64,000 nucleotides of DNA from Candidatus Binataceae bacterium (GTDB taxonomy: Bacteria; Desulfobacterota; Binatia; Binatales; Binataceae), in the NCBI GenBank assembly GCA_035508495.1, contig DATJMX010000010.1, positions 22,051-86,050 of the forward strand, written 5' to 3'. The notes under the pieces are model-generated. The model saw nothing but the letters and a program-made list of their open reading frames with translations, searched no databases and was not told the origin of the DNA. How positions within the stretch are numbered: position 1 is the stretch's first letter; each line of letters begins with the position of its first letter. Below are positions 50,093 through 57,886 of this stretch, one piece after another. The translations under genes and the position numbers were made by a program.

Positions 50093-51586
50093 TCAGCCTT
50101 GCGCACGTGCTACCGCCGGACGCGTCGCGATCAAGGCGCCCAGCAGCTTGGACGTGGTTTCGAATTCGAACCAGGCCAACACGATCGCGGGTCCGATCGT
50201 GACTATCGGCAGCGCCATCGCGCCGTGAATATCCCCGGCGTCGGCGAGGAGTTTGCCCGCTGCCGTCGCAAGCGCGCACCAGAGCGCGCTCTTTATTCCC
50301 GGCGCCGCATTGGCAAGCAGGCTCATGAACGCGGTGCCGATAAGCGTGCAGACCAGAGCATGCGCGAGCAGCGTCATCGCGCCTTCGAGCAGACTCATCC
50401 CGAGGCTCACGCCGAAAAGGCCCGTGCCCGCGAGCGTGCCCACGGTCGTGATCGTCGCGATACCTCGCGCGCCCTGAACAAAAATTTCGTATGCCGGGTG
50501 ATTCTTGGCGTAGTAAATCGATCCGACCGCCATCCTGAGGCCGATCATCGCGAGGCCAAACGACATGATTCGCAGCGGCAGCGCCGTGCCCGCCCAGGCG
50601 GGGCCATAAAGCGCCGCGATAATCTCGGGCGCCGCCACCGCGGCGCACGCCGCCATCGGAATCACGAGCCGTCCCGAGTAATCGACGATCGCCCGATAGC
50701 CCTCGCGCAGCGCCGAATCGTCATTCTGCAGACGGCAGAACGCCGGCAGCGCGACGCGCCCCGCCACGGCGTACACTCGATCAGGCACGAAGCGCAGAAG
50801 GTCCCACGCCATCGAATAGAAACCGAGCTGGGTGCTGCCGAGCAGCCATCCGACCATCATGAAGTCGGCGTTGGACGAGAGCGTTCGCAGCGCCTGTCCA
50901 CCGACTACGCTCGATGAAAACCGCACCAGGGCGAGGTCGCCCGCAATCTTGAAGCGCAGGCGCGGGATGAACGGGTCGGCGACGTAAACCGCTAGTCCAT
51001 GCGTCGCCATCCGCGCGGCCAGCCCGGTGATCAGGCTCTCGCGCCGATGGCCCGCGATAACCATCGCGATCGCGGTGCCGAAAAACGCCGCCTCGCCAAA
51101 TACGTCGGCCCTGGCCAGCGGCGCGAATCGAAGCCCACGACGAAGCCGCACGCCGCTCACCGTCGCGCCCGACTCGATAAGCATCGGGATGCAGATCGCG
51201 CGCAAGGCCCACGACAGCGACGGCATCCGCATTGCCGATGCGATCGAAGGGGCGGCGCAGAACAGGGCAACTGCGACGGCGATTGCGGCCATCGTCGAAA
51301 CCCAAAAGCTGGTCGCTTCGAGATCGAGGCCGAGCGTCTCGCGCTGCACCAGCGAATCGCTTAGACCCGCAGCCGCAAACGGCACAAGAAACATCGAGAT
51401 CGCCGCCACCACCCTGAAGATTCCGAAATCCGACGGCATCAGCGCTCGCGCCAGCACCACGAAGCCGCCGAGCTTGATCACCTGCATCGCGACTTCCGCG
51501 AGTGCATTGTCGCGCACCCCGCGCAGCGCGCCGTTCCACACCGCGCCAACGATGCTTTCGGGTTCGATCTGATGAGGCTCGCTCAC
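50093..51586 (-). CDS. Wzx-type polysaccharide flippase (MOP superfamily)
   Basis: 497 residues with about 12-14 membrane helices. The N-terminal pattern GVRDNALAEVAMQVIKLGGFVVLARALMPSDFGIFRVV is typical of oligosaccharide flippases, and the C-half has YYAKNHPAYEIF and VGTLAGTGLFGVSLGMSLLEG. It moves undecaprenyl-linked repeat units across the inner membrane. The GTG start overlaps the previous gene's stop (GTGA at 51583-51586). Confidence 0.92.
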   Translation of the reverse strand: MSEPHQIEPESIVGAVWNGALRGVRDNALAEVAMQVIKLGGFVVLARALMPSDFGIFRVVAAISMFLVPFAAAGLSDSLVQRETLGLDLEATSFWVSTMAAIAVAVALFCAAPSIASAMRMPSLSWALRAICIPMLIESGATVSGVRLRRGLRFAPLARADVFGEAAFFGTAIAMVIAGHRRESLITGLAARMATHGLAVYVADPFIPRLRFKIAGDLALVRFSSSVVGGQALRTLSSNADFMMVGWLLGSTQLGFYSMAWDLLRFVPDRVYAVAGRVALPAFCRLQNDDSALREGYRAIVDYSGRLVIPMAACAAVAAPEIIAALYGPAWAGTALPLRIMSFGLAMIGLRMAVGSIYYAKNHPAYEIFVQGARGIATITTVGTLAGTGLFGVSLGMSLLEGAMTLLAHALVCTLIGTAFMSLLANAAPGIKSALWCALATAAGKLLADAGDIHGAMALPIVTIGPAIVLAWFEFETTSKLLGALIATRPAVARAQG

Positions 51587-53004
51587 GCGCCGTCTCCATG
51601 AATCATCGCCGGCACCGTGCGGAACAGGATCGCGAGGTCCTGTCCGAGCGACCAGTCCTCGATGTACTGAATATCGAGCCGGACCATCTGCTCGAATGAC
51701 AACTGGTTACGTCCGCTAACCTGCCAGAGACCGGTGATACCCGGCGGCGCTTCAAGGCGCCGGCGATGCCAATCCTCGTAGCATTCGACTTCGTAGGGCA
51801 GGGCGGGCCGCGGTCCGATAAGACTCATTTCGCCGCGCAGCACATTGATGAGCTGAGGCAGCTCGTCGATACTGAAACGCCGAAGCCACCTGCCGACCGG
51901 CGTGATTCGCGGATCGGCGGTCAGTTTGTAGACCTGGCCGTTATCGGCCGCTGCGGGATTGTTCGGCCGAATCCAGCTGCGCACGTAGTCGCGATGGATC
52001 GCGTCGGAATTCGTGGTGCGCATGGTGCGGAATTTGAGCAGCTCGAAACGCCGGCCATGAATTCCAATTCGCGTCTGACGAAAGAGCAGCGGCTCACCGT
52101 CCAAGACCAGCGTTGCCAGCGCCGCGAGCGCCATGAACGGCGCCGCCAGCACCAGCAGAATCGAAGCGACGGCGATATCGAACAGGCGCTTCAAGGCGAA
52201 GTTAAGCCCCTCGATATTCGACGAGCGCGGGCCGATCAGCGGCACCACGCCAGCCATGTCGACCGTGAGCCCGACCGACAGCGAGCGGAACAGCGACGGC
52301 ATCACCTTCCAGCGGACGTGCAGATGCTCACAGGCGCGGACGGCGAGATCGACTTCCTCGCTGGTCGCGTCGGGCTCGACGATCGCCGCCTCGAGGCCGT
52401 GATAGCGCGCGGCAAGATCGTCGAGCGCCTCGATCCCGCCCAGCACCTCGCGGCCGCGGTACGAATCGTCAGGATTCTCTGAGTCGAGAAATCCCAGCAG
52501 TTCGTAATGCGGCGCCTCGTCGAGCAGCTGGTCGGCAACATAAGTCGCAAGGGGGTTGAAGCCCACGATCACGAGCGGAGTTGCGATATTGGCCCGCGCA
52601 TAGATCGCGCCTATCAGCAGCCGCGTTAACGACCGCGCGAGGGTGACGAATACGATCGCGAGGACGAGAGCCAGCGCCGCGGTCAGCCGTGGCGGCGGCT
52701 CCAGATGGGCCGCATACCACGACATCAGCCCCAGCATCGCTGCGATCACGGCCGCCTTCGAGGTGGCGAGCAGATCTTCGATCCGGCCCGGACGCGGCCG
52801 ATGAAGCCGCACGATCCCAGCCGCCAGCGTCCACATCGCGGTCGCCAGCGCGAGCGCTTCGAAGCCCGGCGCCGCGGCTTGTCCATGACCGCCGGACGCA
52901 ACTATCGGATGGATCCGTGCCGCGACGACCAGCGCTGCGGCAAACGCGCCCGCGCCGCTGGCCGCGTAAAGCATTCCCTGCCGGCGATGCTCGTCGAGGA
53001 TCAC
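51583..53004 (-). CDS. Undecaprenyl-phosphate sugar phosphotransferase (WbaP/WcaJ-type initiating enzyme)
   Basis: 473 residues. The N-terminal half has four membrane helices and a Rossmann-like CoA_binding_3 domain (LVIVGFNPLATYVADQLL). The C-terminal catalytic domain has the re-entrant helix KRLFDIAVASILLVLAAPFMAL, the ELLKFRTMRTTNSDA motif, RRFSIDELPQLINVLRGEMSLIGPRPALPYEVE and GITGLWQVSGRN. It starts repeat-unit assembly by transferring a sugar-1-phosphate to undecaprenyl phosphate. GTG start overlaps the upstream stop. Confidence 0.95.
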   Translation of the reverse strand: MILDEHRRQGMLYAASGAGAFAAALVVAARIHPIVASGGHGQAAAPGFEALALATAMWTLAAGIVRLHRPRPGRIEDLLATSKAAVIAAMLGLMSWYAAHLEPPPRLTAALALVLAIVFVTLARSLTRLLIGAIYARANIATPLVIVGFNPLATYVADQLLDEAPHYELLGFLDSENPDDSYRGREVLGGIEALDDLAARYHGLEAAIVEPDATSEEVDLAVRACEHLHVRWKVMPSLFRSLSVGLTVDMAGVVPLIGPRSSNIEGLNFALKRLFDIAVASILLVLAAPFMALAALATLVLDGEPLLFRQTRIGIHGRRFELLKFRTMRTTNSDAIHRDYVRSWIRPNNPAAADNGQVYKLTADPRITPVGRWLRRFSIDELPQLINVLRGEMSLIGPRPALPYEVECYEDWHRRRLEAPPGITGLWQVSGRNQLSFEQMVRLDIQYIEDWSLGQDLAILFRTVPAMIHGDGA

Positions 53005-54131
53005 GCAACCTCGCGGACGATCCTGGCTACTTCGACCGCTTCGGCGTCGGTCAAATGGGGATGCATCGGGAGCGACAGCGCCGTATCAGCCAGCCGCTCG
53101 CTTTCGGGGAACTCACCCGCGCGGTAGCCGAGATACGCGCACGCAGGCTGCATATGCAGCGGCACCGGGTAATGAATTCCCGACTGGATAGCCGCCTGTG
53201 TCAGCGCCTGCTTAATCGCTTCGCGCCTTTGGCTGCGGATTACGTAGAGGTGATAGCAGGACTCCGCGCCTTCGATTTCGCGCGGTGCCGCCACGCCGCT
53301 TTGCGCCAGCATCCGCGTGTACGCCGCGGCGATCTCGCGCCGGCGCGCGTTCCACCCGTCGAGATGCCCAAGCTTGGCGCGCAGCACGATCGCCTGGATC
53401 GCGTCGAGGCGGGCGTTGTAGCCCAGCGCACTATGCGTGTAATGCGATAGCCGTCCATGGTCGCGCAGATTTGCGATCTTGTCGGCGAGATCGTCGTTGT
53501 TGATGGCGACGGCGCCGCCTTCGCCCCACGCGCCGAGATTCTTGCCCGGATAAAAGCTGAAGCATCCGGTGTCGCCGAGCGTCCCGGCGCGGACCCATTG
53601 CCCGTCGAGTCTTAAGCGCGCGCCATGCGCCTGGCAGGCGTCCTCGACCACGAAAAGTCCATAACGCTTTGCGATCTCAGTGATCTCGGCCATCGGCGCC
53701 GGCATCCCGTATAGATCGACTGGCAACACCGCGCGCGGTCCGTTGGCGGTGCCGAATTTTCCGCGCCGCAGATACTCTTCGAGCGCGGCGCTACTCATGT
53801 TGCAACTGACGGGATCGATATCGACGAACGCCGGCCGCGCGCCCGTCTGCACGATCGCTTCGGCGGTGGCGATAAACGTGGCCGGCACGGTTATCACTTC
53901 GTCGCCGGCGCCGATTCCGAGGCCCAGCAGCGCCAGCCGCAGCGCGTCGGTGCCGCTCGATACTCCCACCACGCGCCGCACGCCGAGATAAGCCGCGAAC
54001 TCGCTCTCGAACGCCTCGACCGCCGGTCCTCCGACGTACGAGCAAGTCTCCATCAGATTGGCGAGCTCGGGTCCGACGGTACCTGCGATTTCGCGATTCT
54101 GCGCGGCGAGGTCAACGAACTTTATGGTCAT
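53001..54131 (-). CDS. DegT/DnrJ/EryC1 PLP-dependent sugar aminotransferase
   Basis: 376 residues. GVSSGTDALRLALLGLGIG, VVEDACQAHGA and the PLP lysine K197 in FSFYPGKNLGAWGEGG are diagnostic. HYPVPLHMQPAC follows near the C-terminus. It aminates a keto nucleotide sugar. With the acetyltransferase and the Gfo/Idh dehydrogenase just upstream it forms a WbpB/WbpE/WbpD-like trio. ATG 54131 is preceded by GAGGACCTTGG and lies inside the end of the acetyltransferase gene. Confidence 0.94.
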   Translation of the reverse strand: MTIKFVDLAAQNREIAGTVGPELANLMETCSYVGGPAVEAFESEFAAYLGVRRVVGVSSGTDALRLALLGLGIGAGDEVITVPATFIATAEAIVQTGARPAFVDIDPVSCNMSSAALEEYLRRGKFGTANGPRAVLPVDLYGMPAPMAEITEIAKRYGLFVVEDACQAHGARLRLDGQWVRAGTLGDTGCFSFYPGKNLGAWGEGGAVAINNDDLADKIANLRDHGRLSHYTHSALGYNARLDAIQAIVLRAKLGHLDGWNARRREIAAAYTRMLAQSGVAAPREIEGAESCYHLYVIRSQRREAIKQALTQAAIQSGIHYPVPLHMQPACAYLGYRAGEFPESERLADTALSLPMHPHLTDAEAVEVARIVREVA

Positions 54132-54654
54132 CTGCCAAGGTCCTCTTTGATTGCATCCGTGGCCCAAGCGCGCGCATCCGCGCCGGCTGTCCCACTGCGA
54201 GCTCGCCGGCGGGAACGTCATGGGTGACGATCGCCCCCGCCGCGACCATCGCGCCCGCGCCGATTTCGATGCCGCACATAATGATCGCGCCGCTGCCGAT
54301 CGACGCGCCGCGGCGGATAATCGTGCGTTCCATCAGCCAGTCGTCCTCGGTCTGCAGGCTGCCGCCCGGGTTGGTCGCGCGCGGAAAGCGGTCGTTGATA
54401 AACACGACGCCATGTCCGATAAACACGCCGTCCTCGATGGTCACGCCCGAGCAGATAAAGCTGTGACTGGAAACTTTGCATCGCGCGCCGATCGTCGCGT
54501 CGCGCTGAACTTCGACGAACGCGCCGATCCGTGTGTCGTCGCCGACGACGCATCCGTAGAGATTCACGAACGGCGCAAGCCGCACGCGCGCACCCAGGCG
54601 CACGTCGGGCGCGACGCAAGCATGAGGCGTCAGCTGCTCGCCCTCAGTGCTCAT
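54112..54654 (-). CDS. Left-handed beta-helix sugar N-acetyltransferase (WbpD/WlbB-like)
   Basis: 180 residues with hexapeptide repeats throughout (VAPDVRLGARVRLAPFVNLYG, IGAFVEVQRDATIGARCKV, VTIEDGVFIGHGVVFINDRFPRA). The middle loop with NDRFPRATNP and the final VAAGAIVTHDVPAGELAVGQPA are as in WbpD/WlbB acetyltransferases acting on 3-amino-3-deoxy uronic nucleotide sugars. Overlaps both neighbours. Confidence 0.9.
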   Translation of the reverse strand: MSTEGEQLTPHACVAPDVRLGARVRLAPFVNLYGCVVGDDTRIGAFVEVQRDATIGARCKVSSHSFICSGVTIEDGVFIGHGVVFINDRFPRATNPGGSLQTEDDWLMERTIIRRGASIGSGAIIMCGIEIGAGAMVAAGAIVTHDVPAGELAVGQPARMRALGPRMQSKRTLADDHKVR

Positions 54655-55744
54655 TGCGCACCGTGCCGTCCGAATCGATCGCGACCGGCCGCCCGCCCAT
54701 CTTGAGCGACTGATTGGCGGCTTCGAGCACGCTCACCACGCGCCATCCGCTCATCCCGTCGGTCGCCGGTGTCGAACCCGCGTTGATACAATCGACGAAG
54801 TGCTCACATTCGACGCGCAGCGGCTCGACTTCCTCGATGCGCGGAATATGGATATCGCCATAGCGATACGAGAGCTGAAAATCGCCGAAGGTGTCGTAGC
54901 GCGGCAGGACGGTGACGCCCTTGTCGTAGACGCGAATTTTCTCCTGCAGCGCCGTGTCGTCGTACACCAGCATCTTGCGCGAGCCGACCACGGTCGTGCG
55001 CCTGATCTTGTTGGGATCGAGCCAGCTCACGTGGATGAACGCGATCTGGTTATGGTCGAAATGGAGCGCCAGTAGCGCTACGTCTTCGATATCGGTGCGG
55101 CAATGACTCTGGCCCTGGCACGAGACCGCCTGCGGCATCCGGCCCATCAGCTTGAGCGTGATCGACACGTCGTGCGTGGCAAGATCCCACACCACGTTGA
55201 CGTCGCGCTGGAAGAGTCCGAGGTTGGCGCGGGTCGAGCTGATGTAGAAGATATCGCCGAGCTCGCCCGCGTCGATTAGTTCGCGGATTTTCAGCACTGG
55301 CGCGCTGTACTCGAACGTATGCCCGACCATCAGGGTCAGCCCGTCGCGCCGTGCGCGCTCGAGCAGCCCAAGCGATTCCTCGGCTGAGGTGGCCAGCGGC
55401 TTTTCAATCAACACCGCCTTGCCCGCGTCGAGCAGTTGCATCCCGATCGGGTAGTGAGTGCTGATCGGCGTGGCGACGACGGCGGCTTCGATCTCGGGAT
55501 CGTCGAGCACGCTGTCGAGGTCGGCCGTCGTTTCGACGCCCGGGTAGAGCCTGGCGATACTGTCGCGGCGGTCCTGGCTCAGATCGCAGCATACGATGCG
55601 ATCGGCGCACTTGAGCTGATTCAGGTTGCGGACCCAGTTGGGTCCCCAGTAGCCGAGCCCGACTACGGCGATGCCGCTGACATGCCGGGGGCGACTGATC
55701 ACGGTCGAAGGAAGGGCGGAAGTAGTCGAGCGTTCAAGCCTCAC
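54644..55744 (-). CDS. Gfo/Idh/MocA-family nucleotide-sugar dehydrogenase
   Basis: 366 residues. The NAD-binding motif is GIAVVGLGYWGPNWVRNLNQL, with VVATPISTHYPIGMQLLDAGKAVLIEKPLA as the conserved EKP segment and NVVWDLATHDVSITLKLMG as the catalytic HD segment. Members of this subgroup usually oxidise a nucleotide-sugar hydroxyl to the ketone that a DegT enzyme then aminates. GTG start at 55744 overlaps the CpsD-like gene by 11 bp. Confidence 0.92.
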   Translation of the reverse strand: MRLERSTTSALPSTVISRPRHVSGIAVVGLGYWGPNWVRNLNQLKCADRIVCCDLSQDRRDSIARLYPGVETTADLDSVLDDPEIEAAVVATPISTHYPIGMQLLDAGKAVLIEKPLATSAEESLGLLERARRDGLTLMVGHTFEYSAPVLKIRELIDAGELGDIFYISSTRANLGLFQRDVNVVWDLATHDVSITLKLMGRMPQAVSCQGQSHCRTDIEDVALLALHFDHNQIAFIHVSWLDPNKIRRTTVVGSRKMLVYDDTALQEKIRVYDKGVTVLPRYDTFGDFQLSYRYGDIHIPRIEEVEPLRVECEHFVDCINAGSTPATDGMSGWRVVSVLEAANQSLKMGGRPVAIDSDGTVRNEH

Positions 55745-56510
55745 TTGTCTCTCCTGTGCCCAAGAATTGGCGCACGATCTGCGGTACGGGGTTGCGTTTC
55801 GAATTTAAAACCACGCCAGCTACGGGGCGGCCCGCGCCATTTAGCGCGCGCACCGTGGTGACGAGGTCGGAGCGTTCGGTATGGCCGTAGCGCACGACCA
55901 GCACGATCGGATCGTCTTCGCGCGCAAGGCCGAGGGTTGCGGGATCGAGCCGGAGCACGCCGAGGTCGACGATCGCGACCGGATAGTCGCTGATAATCGC
56001 ATCGAGCTCGCTCGCCACCTGCGCCATCCGCTCGGGCGACTTCGCGACGCAGGTCGCCAGCTCCATCCGGGCAAGCCCGGTGCGCACGATAAAGTTGCCC
56101 GTGGGCGAGTCGGCGATAATCCGCGGATCGGGCGCGCCTTCCTGGCCGATCAGCTGGCGCAGCGTCGGATGCCGCAGATGCGCATCGACGAGCAGGGTGC
56201 GCATCCCGAGCCGCTGGCTCAGATCGACGGCGAGCGCGACGGCCACGCTCGACGCGCCGTCGCCGGGACGGCATCCGCTGATCAGCATCCGGACCGGCTT
56301 CCGAACCGTGGCGGCAGGTGCGACGCGCTCGGTGATACGCTGGATCGATCGCGCGCGCGAAAGCCGCGCCGCGACCGCATGCACCGCCGGCACCGCCGTG
56401 ATAAGCGGCGCGACGTCCTCGGGCATCTCGTGCAACTCCTCGGTCGCACGGCGGCCGACATGCGGGTTGGATTGGGCAGACCGGTTGAACGCTTCAAAAT
56501 ACTTGCTCAT
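55734..56510 (-). CDS. CpsD/CapB-like polysaccharide co-polymerase ATPase, degenerate
   Basis: 258 residues, homologous to BY-kinase/ParA-like domains. The Walker A region reads ISGCRPGDGASSVAVALA: the invariant P-loop lysine is Ala at about residue 86. The Walker A' region is LLVDAHLRHPTL (second Asp to His), and Walker B is AIVDLGVLRLDP instead of IDTPP. There is no tyrosine-rich C-terminal tail. It is placed between the ExeA-like gene and the nucleotide-sugar genes and probably acts as a non-catalytic regulatory partner of the GumC-like protein. Confidence 0.82.
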   Translation of the reverse strand: MSKYFEAFNRSAQSNPHVGRRATEELHEMPEDVAPLITAVPAVHAVAARLSRARSIQRITERVAPAATVRKPVRMLISGCRPGDGASSVAVALAVDLSQRLGMRTLLVDAHLRHPTLRQLIGQEGAPDPRIIADSPTGNFIVRTGLARMELATCVAKSPERMAQVASELDAIISDYPVAIVDLGVLRLDPATLGLAREDDPIVLVVRYGHTERSDLVTTVRALNGAGRPVAGVVLNSKRNPVPQIVRQFLGTGETSEA

Positions 56511-57880
56511 CGCGATTCTCCGTTACCGCTGCCAGGGGCGGGAATGAGCGTGACCGTCTGGCCGGGAAAAATGACATTTGAATCACTGATTTGCGGGTTT
56601 GCGTGCATCAGGCGCGAAACGCCTGCGGCGTCGCCACTGCCGAGGTAGTTTCTGGCGATCGAGCTCAGCGTGTCGCCCGCTTGCACGACGACTCCCGCCG
56701 GCTCTACCGACGCATTGCTGGCCTCGGCGCGCGGCGAGTCGGCGGCCGCAGGACTGCTCGGCGCCGACAGCGCAAGCTGCGCCTGGCGAGCGGATTCGCT
56801 TTGGCTGTCGTCGCTCGCCGAACGACTTGACGCGGAAGCTGGACTTGCCGATTGCGATTGGGCGATCGCCCTTTCCTGCGGCCGATATTCTTGTGCGCCC
56901 GTGGAGTCGAACCGTGCACGAAAGTCGCCGTTCGCGACGAGATACCATCCGCCCAGCACCGCAGCCGCCGAGACTCCCGCCGCCGCGATTAGCGCAGCGC
57001 CTCGCCGCCGCGACGAGCCGGTCACGGTTGGCTCATTGCTTTCGACTTCCACCGAATCGCCCGTGTCGCAGGCGCCGCGCAGGTTGTCGTAGTCCGCAAC
57101 GGCCGCGTCGACGTCGGACGCGCGGACCCGGCGATGGCCCTCGGCGTACGCCGTCATCATCGCGTTATGGCAGAGGATATTGATTCGCCGCGGCAATCCC
57201 TCGGCGCTTACGAGCACACGGTTCAGCGCGCGGCTCGTGAAAACCCGTCGCATCTCTGCGCCGGCAGCGCGCATTCGATGCTCGATATAGGCCGCGCTTT
57301 CCTCGCTGCTGAGTGGATTAAGAAAGGCGCGCGCACCGATTCGCTGATTGAGTGCGCGAAAACGTGGACGTTTAAGCCGCTCGATCAGCTCCGGCTGTCC
57401 GACCAGCACGAGTTTGAGCGGCGCCAGCGCACCGGCGCCGAGATTCGACAGCAGCCTGAGTTCGTCGAGCACTTCGTCGCTCAGCGCCTGTGCTTCGTCG
57501 AAAACCACCGCCGCGCGCCCCTCGGGAGCAAGCGCCGCGAGCAGATCGCGAATCGCGCGCAGCAGACTGAAGCGGTCGAGACCCGACGGCGCGGCGCCAA
57601 GTTGCTCGGCGATATGGCGAAGCATCTCGGGATACGAAAGCCCGGGATCGCTGACGCACGCGACGCGCACGTCGCGCCATCCGCGAGACACCAGCGCCTG
57701 TACCAGCGTGGTCTTGCCCGCGCCGACTTCGCCCGCGAGCATCGTCAGCCCGCTCGGCTCGCTAAGCCCCCATTCGAGGGCCGCGAGACCTTCGCGATGC
57801 CCCATGCCGAGGTAGAGAGACTGCGCAGGAGCGGTGGGGCCGAAGGGCGGCTCCTTGAGTCCGAAGTGCGAAAGATACAT
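56507..57880 (-). CDS. ExeA/GspA-like AAA ATPase with membrane anchor and periplasmic LysM domain
   Basis: 457 residues. The AAA+ domain (1-270) opens MYLSHFGLKEPPFGPTAPA and has Walker A GEVGAGKTT, Walker B AAVVFDEAQAL and the GLPRRINILCHNAMMTAYAEG region, as in ExeA and XrtA-associated ATPases. A single membrane helix (about 300-318) and a Ser/Ala/Gln-rich linker follow. A LysM domain closes the protein (VVQAGDTLSSIARNYLG to IFPGQTVTLI). The ATPase is cytoplasmic and LysM would bind peptidoglycan. Start ATG at 57880; 3' end overlaps the CpsD-like gene. Confidence 0.9.
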   Translation of the reverse strand: MYLSHFGLKEPPFGPTAPAQSLYLGMGHREGLAALEWGLSEPSGLTMLAGEVGAGKTTLVQALVSRGWRDVRVACVSDPGLSYPEMLRHIAEQLGAAPSGLDRFSLLRAIRDLLAALAPEGRAAVVFDEAQALSDEVLDELRLLSNLGAGALAPLKLVLVGQPELIERLKRPRFRALNQRIGARAFLNPLSSEESAAYIEHRMRAAGAEMRRVFTSRALNRVLVSAEGLPRRINILCHNAMMTAYAEGHRRVRASDVDAAVADYDNLRGACDTGDSVEVESNEPTVTGSSRRRGAALIAAAGVSAAAVLGGWYLVANGDFRARFDSTGAQEYRPQERAIAQSQSASPASASSRSASDDSQSESARQAQLALSAPSSPAAADSPRAEASNASVEPAGVVVQAGDTLSSIARNYLGSGDAAGVSRLMHANPQISDSNVIFPGQTVTLIPAPGSGNGESR

Positions 57881-57886
57881 GCCCTG

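Noticed and set aside
50085..50648. N-terminal extension of the FemAB-like gene
   Set aside because: The open frame continues upstream inside the flippase gene but encodes Gly/Arg/Ala-rich non-protein-like sequence; the ATG at 50084 fits the domain start.
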